A DNA stretch of 64,000 nucleotides from Pseudoalteromonas neustonica (GCF_001653135.1 NZ_BDDS01000001.1:496001-560000), one strand, 5' to 3'; positions 26,093-37,197 are shown, counted from the stretch's first letter. Notes: generated from the sequence alone by a model not told the origin. A program made the numbers and translations.

Positions 26093-27611
26093 TAATAATA
26101 ATATTTACCAGTTAGTCCAATCTCATGCAGTGAGCCAACCCGATAAGATAGCCTGCGTATACAAAAATACATCCATATGTTATCAGCAGTTAATTGATAA
26201 GGTAGATCATTTAGCGGCAGGTTTAATACAATTTGGCATAAAATCAGGTGATAAGTTGGCGTTATTTTGCCCAAACAATTTAGAGTTTGCTTATTGCATA
26301 TTAGCGGCAGCTAAACTGGGAGTAGCATTGGCTCCATTGCCTTTGACGCTTAAAGGGCATGCATTATCAAAAGCGTTACAGGTAGCTGATTGCAGTTACG
26401 CGATTGCATGGGTAAGTGTTGCAAATCAACTAGTAAAAAACGATGTATTGCCTAGCGACAAAATCATTTCGTTAGGCGGTCATATTGACGGGGCAAAGGA
26501 CATGGCTTCGCTAATGTCATTGTCTGGTGAGCATTGTGATTCTTTTCTTGCAGATATTAACGCTCCTTTTATTCTTACAATGACCTCTGGTTCAACGGGT
26601 CAACCTAAGCCAATCGTATTTACTCAAGCGACCAAAATTGTCCGCGCGTTTGACGCAACGGCTCATTATTACCAATTAAATAAAACTGATGTAGTGTTAG
26701 TTTCAACTCCTTTATATCATTCGTTAGCACAGCGCTCATTGCTTATGCCATTAATGTTGGGTGCGAGTGTGGTTATATTACCCAAGTTTTCTGTAGGTGC
26801 TTGGCTTGATGCGATTGAAGTTCATAAAATTAGTTTTTTATTCGCTGTTTCAAGCCAATTAAAGGCCTTACTTCCTGAGTTAAAAAAGGCGCAATTAACA
26901 AGCTTGAAATGTGTTGTATCATCTTCTGCAACCCTTGAAAGTGACGATAAAAAACTACTATTATCAGCCTTAAATTGCCATTTCCATGAATGCTACGGGG
27001 CATCAGAAATGGGTGTGATCAGTGATTTTGATATAACTCAACCTAATGTGCCGATTAATAGTGTAGGTAAGCCTTTACCAAATTTGAGAATAAAAATATG
27101 TGACTCTGAACGTCATCTTTTATCTACAGGAAGTATAGGTGAAATTGCCTGTTGCTCGCCTACTGCATTTGCACAGTACTATAATTTACCAGAGCAAACT
27201 GCCCAAAGTTATGATGATGAGGGTTATTTTTTCACAGGCGATCTAGGTTATCTTGATGGCGATGGTTATCTTTATTATGTTGGTCGTACTAAAGAAGTGA
27301 TCAAATCAGGTGGGATCAATGTTTACCCAAGTGATATAGAGTTAGTGACTAATTACTTACCTTGGGTTGATGAGTGTGCCGCATTTGGGGTGGACGATGA
27401 TAAATTTGGTGAAGTTATTTTATTAGCGTTTGTATGCAGTAAAAATGCCCCTAGTAATGCAAAAGCCCAATTACAAATGCATTTACTAAAAGAACTAACT
27501 GACTATCAGCAACCACGGATTTTGTTTGATATGGCAGTTTTACCGAAAACTGAAATGGGTAAAATTCATAAGCCAAGTATCAAACATAAATACTTTCAGG
27601 GTAAAGTGTAA
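26085..27611 (+). CDS. AMP-dependent acyl ligase (class I adenylate-forming)
   Basis: The 508-residue product has all main motifs of acyl-CoA/acyl-ACP ligases. TMTSGSTGQPKP near residue 165 is the phosphate-binding loop. ECYGASEMGV is motif A5. YFFTGDLGYLDGDGYLYYVGR is followed by TKEVIKSGGINVYPSDIE, the hinge and A8 region. KTEMGKIHKPSIK near the end has the A10 lysine. It overlaps the PseG-GNAT gene by 8 bases. Its likely role is to activate a small carboxylic acid and load it on the ACP encoded two genes upstream, for N-acylation of the nonulosonate precursor. The acid is unknown. It ends only 2 bases from the convergent oxidoreductase gene. Confidence 0.86.
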   Translation: MHNNNNIYQLVQSHAVSQPDKIACVYKNTSICYQQLIDKVDHLAAGLIQFGIKSGDKLALFCPNNLEFAYCILAAAKLGVALAPLPLTLKGHALSKALQVADCSYAIAWVSVANQLVKNDVLPSDKIISLGGHIDGAKDMASLMSLSGEHCDSFLADINAPFILTMTSGSTGQPKPIVFTQATKIVRAFDATAHYYQLNKTDVVLVSTPLYHSLAQRSLLMPLMLGASVVILPKFSVGAWLDAIEVHKISFLFAVSSQLKALLPELKKAQLTSLKCVVSSSATLESDDKKLLLSALNCHFHECYGASEMGVISDFDITQPNVPINSVGKPLPNLRIKICDSERHLLSTGSIGEIACCSPTAFAQYYNLPEQTAQSYDDEGYFFTGDLGYLDGDGYLYYVGRTKEVIKSGGINVYPSDIELVTNYLPWVDECAAFGVDDDKFGEVILLAFVCSKNAPSNAKAQLQMHLLKELTDYQQPRILFDMAVLPKTEMGKIHKPSIKHKYFQGKV

Positions 27612-27613
27612 TA

Positions 27614-28750
27614 TTACACATCTTCCCAACTTAACGTTTGTGTTGAGCGCTTTGCGGCAGCAAATAGCTTTAAGCCATCAGCGGCATGCTCTAAACCAAA
27701 CACGTATGAGTTGCTGCTTGTTTGACCTTGTTGAAAAGACGCGAGATCTTGGGCTATATCGCTATATAAATTGGCAAACGCTTCAACAAAGCCAGTTGGG
27801 TGTCCTGGTTTCATTCGGTTATATCTAAATTGATGAGCATAATCACATTGACCTGCACGGTCGAGGATTTCTCGTCTACCATCGTTAAAGTTAAGTTCTA
27901 ATTCATCAGGGTTTAATTGTAGCCACTTGGCACTGCCAATATCGCCATAAATTCTAACTTGTAACCCATTACGATGACCAATAGCTGTTTTTGACATCCA
28001 CATGCTACCTTTAATGCCACTGGCGTATTTTACGAGCATGTGTACGTCATCGACTAAATGAGCATATTGAGAGTGGTTACTAAACTCTGCGAGTGTGTGA
28101 CTTGGTTCTTCATTTAATAAAAAACTACTTAGGTGGTGAAGGTGTACACCTAAATCTAGACATATTGTTGGCACTTCAGCGTCTTGCAGGCGCCAGGCTT
28201 GCGGTTGCGACGTTTTACCAGCAATATCAGGAGGTCGGCGAAAGCCTTCTTGTGGCATTTCTAAATGAATTTTTTGAATTTCACCTAACTTTCCTGAATT
28301 AATTAGGTGCTTTAACTCCCGCACCATAGCATAACCACTGTAGTTAAAGGTTACCGCTAAAAATTGCTTTTCAGGGTCATAGTATGGTCTTAGTGCAGCA
28401 ATTTCTTTCGGGCCGCAAACCATGGCTTTTTCACAGATCACAGGAAGCTTTTTTTCAAATAGGTATTGTAGAACTTCTAAATGATGAGGTGTTGGAGTGA
28501 GCACTACAAACGCATCAATGTGATCTTTCTCAGCTTCGACCATGTGTTTCCAATCATCGTAGACACGATCTGAAGATATACCCCAATGAATGCCTGTCGC
28601 TTTGTTGTTTTCTTGGTTACGACAAAAAGCACCAGCAACAACTTGAAACTTATGATCCATGTGTGCTGCACAAAAGTGTACGTATCCAACCGCAGACGTG
28701 TTACCCCCACCGATAAAAGCGAGTTTGAACGTTGGGTGAGTGTGTAGCAT
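27614..28750 (-). CDS. Gfo/Idh/MocA family oxidoreductase
   Basis: The product is an NAD(P)-dependent sugar oxidoreductase of about 378 residues. FKLAFIGGGNTSAVGYVH is the dinucleotide-binding start, FVVLTPTPHHLEV and VICEKAMVCGPKEI hold the conserved EK-(P/A) motif with the catalytic Lys, and GVHLHHLSSFLL has the conserved His pair. I prefer the ATG at 28750, with GAGG upstream, over the one at 28768. It is the third gene of a minus-strand unit after pseB and pseC. Relatives occur in several flagellin nonulosonate clusters but are not needed for plain pseudaminic acid. It may modify the acyl group or a sugar precursor. Confidence 0.85.
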   Translation of the reverse strand: MLHTHPTFKLAFIGGGNTSAVGYVHFCAAHMDHKFQVVAGAFCRNQENNKATGIHWGISSDRVYDDWKHMVEAEKDHIDAFVVLTPTPHHLEVLQYLFEKKLPVICEKAMVCGPKEIAALRPYYDPEKQFLAVTFNYSGYAMVRELKHLINSGKLGEIQKIHLEMPQEGFRRPPDIAGKTSQPQAWRLQDAEVPTICLDLGVHLHHLSSFLLNEEPSHTLAEFSNHSQYAHLVDDVHMLVKYASGIKGSMWMSKTAIGHRNGLQVRIYGDIGSAKWLQLNPDELELNFNDGRREILDRAGQCDYAHQFRYNRMKPGHPTGFVEAFANLYSDIAQDLASFQQGQTSSNSYVFGLEHAADGLKLFAAAKRSTQTLSWEDV

Positions 28751-28807
28751 AGCAGCCTCATGTTTCATTAAATGATATGTTTTATATCGTCAAAAAAGTT
28801 AAAAACT

Positions 28808-30996
<2,189 letters not shown>

Positions 30997-31068
30997 TTAT
31001 AAAAGTTAAATACGCAAAAGTGAAATTCATTACACATCTCAGTACTTTACCTATTAACTTAGTTGGTT

Positions 31069-31084
31069 AGCAAGCAAGATGCCA
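31069..31084 (-). promoter_or_regulatory. Candidate sigma-54 promoter for pseB operon (minus strand)
   Basis: Read on the minus strand the sequence is TTGGCAT-N5-TTGCTA with exact GG-N10-GC spacing (GG at 31083-31082, GC at 31071-31070). It is one of the best matches to the sigma-54 consensus in the window. It lies in the divergent gap between pseB and the second flagellin and points toward pseB. Confidence 0.65.
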
Positions 31085-31169
31085 AGTTAATTTAATTTAA
31101 CCATGGTACAAAGTGTAAAATTTGGCAAATTAAGCTATAATTTAACCAATCAGTGTGTCGGAGCCTGCT

Positions 31170-31955
31170 ATGAAAATTCAATCACCATCTACTAGTTTTT
31201 TAAACCAAACACAGCAAACTGGAAATAAGCTTGCAGAACAACTTGCTACGGGTAAAAAAATAAACTCTGCGGCTGATGACGCAGCTGCGTTACAGATTAT
31301 AGACCGTTTGACCTCCCAACAAGATGGGTATGGGCAAGCCGTGAGTAATGCTTATGATGGCATTTCTTACTCACAAGCAACAGAATCTAATTTATCTGGA
31401 GTTAATTATGCCGTGTCACGTATTCGTGAACTCTCTATTCAAGCAGGTAATGGCGCGTTGAATGATAATGATCGCGCAGCTTTACAAGATGAAGTTGTGC
31501 AATTACAAAGTCAAATAACAGACACCTTTGAGAATGCATCATTTGGTGGTAAACCATTATTTGATGGTCAGGCAGTATCGTTTCAAGTTGGGCCAGATGC
31601 GAATACTACGCAAAGTGTAACTCCTGGCAATGGGAGTATTGCTAGCGTGGTTGCGGGTATTGACATTTCGACCCAAGCTGGCGCGCAAGCTGCGATTGAT
31701 ATTAGTGATCAAGCTGCAGATGAAATTAATAGTCAGCGTGCAGAGCTTGGTGCATTTGAAAATACGCTTTCAAGTACCATTCGCGGACTGGGCGAGCAAA
31801 ATGAAAATATTGCCGCGAGTAAAAGTCGAATTCAAGATACCGATTATGCGCAGGCTATTTCTCAGCAGGTATCTAACGATATTTTAGCGCAAGCATCTAT
31901 TGCACTTCGTGGGCAAGCAAACCAATCTGCAGAATCTATTTTAGGTTTGTTATAA
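31170..31955 (+). CDS. fliC: Second flagellin (short, 261 residues)
   Basis: The product has the conserved flagellin ends. KLAEQLATGKKINSAADDAAALQI is close to the canonical N-terminal D0/D1 block (split here as residues 20-43), VSRIRELSIQAGNGAL is the TLR5-region helix, and the C-terminus reads SKSRIQDTDYA and ANQSAESILGLL. The first residues (MKIQSPSTSF) differ from the usual ALTVNTNVSSL start, and the central variable domain is short. The ATG at 31170 has a CGGAG ribosome site; the upstream GTG at 31155 is less likely. It stands apart from the flagellin at the window start, beyond 31 kb of glycan genes, and is divergent from pseB. It may be a minor or specialised flagellin. Confidence 0.9.
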   Translation: MKIQSPSTSFLNQTQQTGNKLAEQLATGKKINSAADDAAALQIIDRLTSQQDGYGQAVSNAYDGISYSQATESNLSGVNYAVSRIRELSIQAGNGALNDNDRAALQDEVVQLQSQITDTFENASFGGKPLFDGQAVSFQVGPDANTTQSVTPGNGSIASVVAGIDISTQAGAQAAIDISDQAADEINSQRAELGAFENTLSSTIRGLGEQNENIAASKSRIQDTDYAQAISQQVSNDILAQASIALRGQANQSAESILGLL

Positions 31956-32009
31956 CCGTTATATTGAAACAGTAATTATTAAGTATTACTTATAGTTAAC
32001 TAGGCGTCT

Positions 32010-32035
32010 GTTTTTTGGCATTGATGTCAAAAAAC
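32010..32035 (+). terminator. Probable terminator hairpin after second flagellin
   Basis: GTTTTTTGGCA at 32010-32020 pairs with TGTCAAAAAAC at 32025-32035 around a TTGA loop (11 base pairs, one G-T). The A/T-rich arms can act in both directions. It lies 55 bases after the flagellin stop and before flrA, so it would separate the two transcripts. Confidence 0.55.
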
Positions 32036-32119
32036 TGCCGCTTAGTGCTTGCATCCCTCCCAAAGTCGCTTACAATTTAATGTATCAATCTTTTTTGTAG
32101 TAATTGTGGCTCGCCAATA

Positions 32120-33556
32120 ATGATCTTGATTTTAGATAATAATAATAATCGTGCGATAGGCTTAAATGCGGCGCTTACTTTCATTGGTGAAGCGGTGCAA
32201 TTACTTGATGAACAAAATTTTGAGCAGATATGTTCCAGCTTTGATAAAAAAGAGTGCATGGTTATTCTTGGTGCACTCAATGACCTTGAGCATGAAGCTG
32301 TAATTAAAAAATACCCGACACTTCCCTTTTTATTGATTGGCGAAACACTTAAACCATTACTAAGTATTGCTAATGTAGTCGGCCTTATCTGTGAGCCGTT
32401 TACTCATGATGTGACTACTCAATTACTGCATGATTGCCAACAGTATCAACGGATGCTGCCAAATGAACATAAGCACGCAAAACCACATAAAACCTTTGAT
32501 GGGTTAGTCGGTGAAACAGAAGCTGTTAAAGATGTGCGTTTTTTGATTGAGCAAGTGGCGAAAACTGATGCAAACGTACTTATATTAGGTGAGTCAGGCA
32601 CAGGTAAAGAAGTTGTGGCTCGTAATGTACATTTGCTTTCTAAGCGCAACTCAGGACCATTTGTACCAGTCAATTGTGGTGCCATACCTGCCGAGTTATT
32701 AGAGAGTGAATTGTTTGGCCATGAAAAAGGGGCGTTTACGGGGGCTATTTCTGCTCGTAAAGGGCGTTTTGAACTTGCTCAATGCGGAACACTCTTTTTA
32801 GATGAAATTGGTGATATGCCGCTTCAAATGCAAGTGAAGCTTTTGCGTGTGTTACAAGAGCGAAGTTACGAAAGGGTTGGTGGCACTAAGGCAATTCAAG
32901 CTGATGTTCGCGTAATCGCGGCAACGCATAGAAACCTTGAGATGATGATTGAGCAAGGGAGCTTTCGCGAAGATTTATATTATCGTTTAAATGTCTTTCC
33001 AATTGAAAACCCATCGCTTAATGAGCGCGCAGATGACATCCCATTATTACTGAAAGAATTAATGCGTCGTGTAAATGAACAAAGTGGTACAACTGCTAAA
33101 TTTACAGAGCGGGCAATTGATAGCTTAAAGGAACATGCATGGCCAGGTAATATTCGTGAACTAGCAAATTTAGTGGAACGTATGGTCATAATGTTCCCTG
33201 ATAAAGTCGTTGATATCCCCGATTTACCAGCCAAATACCGTTATATTGAAGTAGAAGCATACGAACCACAGTACCCAGAAGAATTAATGGAACGTGATGC
33301 ATTTAATGATATCTTTAGCACAGGTTTTAGTGATTATGATGATGAACCTGATGTTGAAGTTAGTCAGTCTTCAGTTGATTTACTTCCCAATGAGGGAATT
33401 GAGTTAAAGGATTATTTGGCAGAATTAGAAATAAGCCTGATCACTCAGGCCTTAGAGCGTTATGATTATGTGGTAGCACGTGCAGCCGAAATTTTAGGGG
33501 TACGCCGTACAACCTTAGTTGAAAAGATGAAAAAATATAACTTATCACGAGATTAA
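32120..33556 (+). CDS. flrA: Flagellar master regulator FlrA (sigma-54 activator)
   Basis: FlrA/FleQ is the top regulator of polar flagella and activates sigma-54 promoters, including flrBC. The 478-residue product has an N-terminal FleQ-type domain (about 1-120) that looks like a receiver but has no obvious phospho-acceptor Asp. The AAA+ domain has [11 protein letters not shown] (Walker A, near 158), a [11 protein letters not shown] loop that contacts sigma-54, and [11 protein letters not shown] (Walker B). A C-terminal helix-turn-helix ([20 protein letters not shown]) ends the protein. Relatives bind c-di-GMP and interact with FlhG. It is separated from flrBC by a tag gene on the other strand, and no sigma-54 element precedes it, as expected for the class I regulator. 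Confidence 0.94.
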   Translation: MILILDNNNNRAIGLNAALTFIGEAVQLLDEQNFEQICSSFDKKECMVILGALNDLEHEAVIKKYPTLPFLLIGETLKPLLSIANVVGLICEPFTHDVTTQLLHDCQQYQRMLPNEHKHAKPHKTFDGLVGETEAVKDVRFLIEQVAKTDANVLILGESGTGKEVVARNVHLLSKRNSGPFVPVNCGAIPAELLESELFGHEKGAFTGAISARKGRFELAQCGTLFLDEIGDMPLQMQVKLLRVLQERSYERVGGTKAIQADVRVIAATHRNLEMMIEQGSFREDLYYRLNVFPIENPSLNERADDIPLLLKELMRRVNEQSGTTAKFTERAIDSLKEHAWPGNIRELANLVERMVIMFPDKVVDIPDLPAKYRYIEVEAYEPQYPEELMERDAFNDIFSTGFSDYDDEPDVEVSQSSVDLLPNEGIELKDYLAELEISLITQALERYDYVVARAAEILGVRRTTLVEKMKKYNLSRD

Positions 33557-33600
33557 TTCGGGGTAGTTTCATCTTCTTAGTAACTGAAGTTCGACTCAGT

Positions 33601-33740
33601 AGCAGCGATTTTACATCGCGAACTGTAAACCAACCCATTGGGCGTTTCACAGGCGCTTACTCTCATCGTTGTTACTTCTTAAAAGGGACTGCCATTGTTG
33701 CAAAGTAACGCCTTGATATTAAGCCCCTGTGAAACGCTGA
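33601..33740. repeat. Structured intergenic element, candidate dispersed repeat
   Basis: The 359-base gap between flrA and tag contains nested inverted repeats. GCGTTTCACAGG (33642-33653) pairs with CCTGTGAAACGC (33726-33737). Inside it GTTACTT (33671-33677) pairs with AAGTAAC (33713-33719). Before it GCGAT (33605-33609) pairs with ATCGC (33615-33619). It is followed by GCATCTTGAGGTGG and TTGGGTATATACCCC. No ORF is present. The pattern looks like a mobile, non-coding repeat of the type scattered in Pseudoalteromonas intergenic regions, or a structured RNA. One copy alone cannot decide. The rest of the gap (33741-33915) shows nothing I can support. Confidence 0.5.
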
Positions 33741-33915
33741 AGTCTGCATCTTGAGGTGGCTTGGGTATATACCCCATAGACGGAAATTTGTTTCTCATAT
33801 GTTTTGCTTGTTGAAAATTAACCTAACGCGCTAAAGCACGTCCTAGGGTTTTCTTCTTTAAACTCTTTTTACTCAGCTTAAAGTTATTTTGTACAAAGAG
33901 AATATTCTCTAGCGT

Positions 33916-34503
33916 CTAGTATTGCTCAATAATCTCAGCTTTGCGGAAACAGTCATTACTGTGATCGTTTACCATGCCACAGGCCTGCATATGGGCGTAC
34001 ACGGTGGTTGGCCCTAAAAATTTAAAACCTCGTTTTTTTAAATCTTTTGCAAACGCAGTTGATGCCTCGGTAATCGCGGGGTAGTCACTGAGTTTGTCTA
34101 AATCACTTACTAACGGCTTACCACCCACAAACTGCCATTGGTAGTGACTAAAGCTACCAAACTCTTGCTGAATTTCGATAAAACGTTTTGCATTATTTAT
34201 TGTCGCTGCAATTTTTAGCCGGTTGCGAACAATTGTTTCATCAAGCATTAATCGTTCAATATCGTGTTCGTTCATTAACGCGACTTTTTCTACATCAAAA
34301 TCTAAAAAAGCACGACGATAGCCACTGCGTTTTTTTAAAATTGTATACCAACTTAATCCTGCTTGTGCTGATTCAAGGGTAATAAACTCAAACAGTTTTT
34401 GGTCATTATAAAGTGGCACGCCCCATTCATAGTCGTGATATTTAACATAGTCTTCTTTACTGGTATCGAGCCAAGGGCAGCGACATGCATTTTCTTTACT
34501 CAT
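33916..34503 (-). CDS. tag: DNA-3-methyladenine glycosylase I (Tag)
   Basis: Tag removes 3-methyladenine from alkylated DNA. The 195-residue product has CRCPWLDTSKEDYVKYHDYEWG at its start (written here as two joined blocks, residues 7-18 and 19-28), with the Zn-binding Cys and His residues. LFEFITLESAQAGLSWYTIL carries the conserved Glu and Trp of the active site. A C-terminal TTVYAHMQACGMVNDH segment follows, where His and Cys complete the metal site. Length is normal. An AAGGA ribosome site precedes the ATG. The gene has no flagellar role and sits antisense between flrA and flrB, which are usually adjacent, so it is an insertion into the regulatory block. Confidence 0.94.
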   Translation of the reverse strand: MSKENACRCPWLDTSKEDYVKYHDYEWGVPLYNDQKLFEFITLESAQAGLSWYTILKKRSGYRRAFLDFDVEKVALMNEHDIERLMLDETIVRNRLKIAATINNAKRFIEIQQEFGSFSHYQWQFVGGKPLVSDLDKLSDYPAITEASTAFAKDLKKRGFKFLGPTTVYAHMQACGMVNDHSNDCFRKAEIIEQY

Positions 34504-34588
34504 TGAATAATCCTTTCTTTTAAAACCGATGTCATTTTTTTGTCGCGCAAATTTAAAGCTAACATTATGAAAATAAACATTAATAATA

Positions 34589-34605
34589 GTGGTATGAATC
34601 GTGCA
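34589..34605 (+). promoter_or_regulatory. Candidate sigma-54 promoter for flrBC
   Basis: GTGGTAT-N5-GTGCA with GG-N10-GC spacing (GG 34591-34592, GC 34603-34604) ends 38 bases before the flrB ATG. In Vibrio flrBC is activated by FlrA with sigma-54, so both position and sequence fit. Confidence 0.65.
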
Positions 34606-34642
34606 TTTAACTCGTTAGAAACGATTTATAAGAGTATCGATT

Positions 34643-35755
34643 ATGGCCTTAGCTAATGTCTTGAAACCACAATTTATCACAGCTACCCAATATAACCCAT
34701 GCCTTCAGCAAGAAGAGTATGTGGGTGAGCTTAGTGAGCTGCGTCAACAAGCCAGCTGGTTAAGCCACTTAGTTGATACTATGCCTGCGGGAGTTGTGGT
34801 GCTAGATGCCAGAGGCATGATCGCAAAAGCCAATCAAATAGCGATTGATATGCTTGGCGAGCCACTTGAAGGTGAAAAGTGGTTTAGCGTGATCCAGCGC
34901 TCTTTTCGACCTCAGCAGGATGATGGTCATGAAGTATCACTCAAAGATGGTCGCTTAATTAAATTAGAAATAACGGCGTTGACACCAGAGCCTGGACAGT
35001 TAATTTTAATGACAGATTTAACTGAAACGCGTCGTTTACAAACACGAGTTGCACATATGCAACGTTTGAGTGCACTGGGTAAAATGGTGGCATCTTTAGC
35101 TCATCAAGTGCGTACACCATTATCTGCGGCTATGTTATATGCCGCTAATTTAGGATCCAAGCGTTTACCTGAAAGCTCTCGAGGCAGTTTTCATACAAAA
35201 TTAATGTCACGGTTAAAAGATCTCGAAACGCAGGTGAACGATATGCTGTTATTTGCAAAAAGCGGCGATCAGCAAGTGGTAGAGCAGGTGTCTATGCAGC
35301 AGCTATTAACAGAAGTGAAAATGGGTGCTGATGCGATGGTTGCACTAAACAATTGCGAACTTGAGGTTAGCCTACCGGATCCTGATGTTGAAATTGTCGG
35401 TAATAAAACGGCGTTGGCGAGTGCTATTCAAAACCTTGTTCATAATAGTATCCAAGTTATTGGTGCTGGCGCGAAAGTTTACGTAAGTGCGCAACGTGAT
35501 GAAGATGAGCCTGAGTTTGTCCGGATCAGTGTTAATGATAATGGTCCCGGTATTGATTTAACGCAAGCTGATAAGTTATTTGAACCATTTTATACCACTA
35601 AAAGCCAAGGCACAGGGTTGGGCTTAGCAGTGGTTAGCTCAGTGACAATTGCTCACCAAGGGCGAGTTGATGTTGCTAATAATACACAGGGCGGTGCTTG
35701 CTTTAGCTTGCTGCTGCCTATTTGTGCAGAATCAAAGTCAGTGGAGGTCATATGA
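34643..35755 (+). CDS. flrB: Flagellar sensor kinase FlrB
   Basis: FlrB is a cytoplasmic histidine kinase that phosphorylates FlrC. The 370-residue product has a PAS-like domain (about 45-130, starting LVDTMPAGVVVLDARGMI). The dimerisation and phosphorylation helix is LGKMVASLAHQVRTPLSAAM, with the phospho-His in AHQVRTP. The ATPase domain has the IQNLVHNSIQ N-box, NDNGPGIDL and GTGLGLAVV. There is no membrane segment. Length and motifs match FlrB/FleS. Its TGA overlaps the flrC ATG (ATGA), so kinase and regulator are coupled. Confidence 0.93.
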   Translation: MALANVLKPQFITATQYNPCLQQEEYVGELSELRQQASWLSHLVDTMPAGVVVLDARGMIAKANQIAIDMLGEPLEGEKWFSVIQRSFRPQQDDGHEVSLKDGRLIKLEITALTPEPGQLILMTDLTETRRLQTRVAHMQRLSALGKMVASLAHQVRTPLSAAMLYAANLGSKRLPESSRGSFHTKLMSRLKDLETQVNDMLLFAKSGDQQVVEQVSMQQLLTEVKMGADAMVALNNCELEVSLPDPDVEIVGNKTALASAIQNLVHNSIQVIGAGAKVYVSAQRDEDEPEFVRISVNDNGPGIDLTQADKLFEPFYTTKSQGTGLGLAVVSSVTIAHQGRVDVANNTQGGACFSLLLPICAESKSVEVI

Positions 35756-37197
35756 GTAACAATACGATTTTAGTTGTAGAAGATGATGCAGGGCTTCGAG
35801 AGGCTTTGATCGACACGTTAGAAATGTCAGGAATTGATTGTGTTGCGGCTGATAGCGCTGAACAAGCAATGGTTTTATTGAAAAAAGATAGCTTTTCTTT
35901 AGTCGTAAGTGATGTGCAAATGGGGGCGATGAGTGGTCTTGATTTATTGCGGAGCATTAATTTAAATCACCCTGATTTACCAGTATTGATGATGACAGCA
36001 TATGCAACAATCGATGATGCGGTTGAGGCAATGCGTTTAGGTGCGATTGATTATATGGCTAAGCCATTTGCGCCAGAAGTGTTACTCAATATGGTGAGCC
36101 GCTATTTACCAGAACCAGAAAAAGAAACGGATGGCCCAATTGTCGCAGATCCGAGCAGTATTCAATTATTAGAGCTTGCTTGTAAAGTTGCTAAATCTGA
36201 TGCCAGTGTAATGGTGTTAGGCCCAAGTGGCTCAGGTAAAGAAGTATTAGCACGGTTTATTCATGATAAATCAGATCGTGCAGATCAGCCTTTTGTCGCA
36301 ATTAATTGCGCTGCGATCCCAGAGAATATGCTTGAAGCGACCTTATTTGGTTATGAAAAAGGCGCATTTACAGGTGCAATTCAAGCTTGCCCTGGGAAAT
36401 TTGAGCAAGCACAAGGTGGTACGATTTTACTTGATGAAATCACCGAAATGGATTTAAGCCTGCAAGCTAAGCTACTACGTGTACTCCAAGAGCGTGAAGT
36501 TGAACGTTTAGGTGGTCGAAAAACGATTAAATTGGATGTTAGAGTATTAGCCACTAGTAACCGTGACCTAAAAGAGGCCGTAAGTGAGCATCAATTTAGA
36601 GAAGATCTTTATTACCGTTTAAATGTGTTTCCATTGATGTGGCGCCCACTTTGTCAGCGCCCTGGTGATATTATTATATTGGCAAAGCATTTAATTGAGC
36701 GTCATATTAGTAAAAGCAAAGAGCCAATGGCACAACTTAGTCTATCAGCGCAGGATAAATTATTATCACACGCTTGGCCTGGTAATGTGCGTGAGCTTGA
36801 TAATGTGATCCAGCGCGCATTAATACTGCGCCACGGTGATGTGATCGATGAAAATGCTATTTTTATCGAAAATCTAACAACGGCTCCATTAACCACCGCT
36901 TTAGCTAGCAATCCATTACCTGCTGACACAGCAAGCTCATTGAGTAATGAAGCGTATTACGACGTACAAGTGCCGGCAATTAAAGCAAAAGCAACACACA
37001 GTGAGCCATTGCTTAGTACGGACTCTGGCAGCTACAAAGATGAATTAAAAGATAAAGAACATCGCATTATTTTAGAAACGCTTTCTCGCTGTCAAGGTAA
37101 GCGAAAAGATGTTGCTGAGACTTTAGGGATCAGTCCGCGAACATTACGCTATAAATTGGCGCAAATGCGTGACTTAGGTATTGCATTACCAGCCTAA
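35752..37197 (+). CDS. flrC: Flagellar response regulator FlrC (sigma-54 activator)
   Basis: FlrC is the phospho-activated enhancer-binding protein for the class III flagellar genes. With the ATG at 35752 (GGAGG upstream) the protein has 481 residues. The receiver domain has Asp54 in VVSDVQMG and the acidic pair VEDDAG. The AAA+ domain has GPSGSGKEVLA, a [10 protein letters not shown] loop and GTILLDEITEM. A Fis-type helix-turn-helix is at the end (KRKDVAETLGISPRTLRYKL). An alternative GTG at 35722 lies within flrB and lacks a ribosome site. It would drive the sigma-54 promoters found before fliE, fliK and flhA and perhaps those before the glycan genes. Confidence 0.94.
   Translation: MSNNTILVVEDDAGLREALIDTLEMSGIDCVAADSAEQAMVLLKKDSFSLVVSDVQMGAMSGLDLLRSINLNHPDLPVLMMTAYATIDDAVEAMRLGAIDYMAKPFAPEVLLNMVSRYLPEPEKETDGPIVADPSSIQLLELACKVAKSDASVMVLGPSGSGKEVLARFIHDKSDRADQPFVAINCAAIPENMLEATLFGYEKGAFTGAIQACPGKFEQAQGGTILLDEITEMDLSLQAKLLRVLQEREVERLGGRKTIKLDVRVLATSNRDLKEAVSEHQFREDLYYRLNVFPLMWRPLCQRPGDIIILAKHLIERHISKSKEPMAQLSLSAQDKLLSHAWPGNVRELDNVIQRALILRHGDVIDENAIFIENLTTAPLTTALASNPLPADTASSLSNEAYYDVQVPAIKAKATHSEPLLSTDSGSYKDELKDKEHRIILETLSRCQGKRKDVAETLGISPRTLRYKLAQMRDLGIALPA

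Noticed and set aside
27526..27828. Forward ORF of 100 codons spanning the convergent gene ends
   Set aside because: It crosses the end of the ligase gene in another frame and runs antisense to the Gfo/Idh gene. No ribosome site.
31111..31141. Possible sigma-28 promoter before the second flagellin (TAAAATTT ... GCTATAAT)
   Set aside because: The spacing between the TAAA and ATAA parts is about two bases short of the sigma-28 consensus and the GCCGATAA box is incomplete, so I do not call it.
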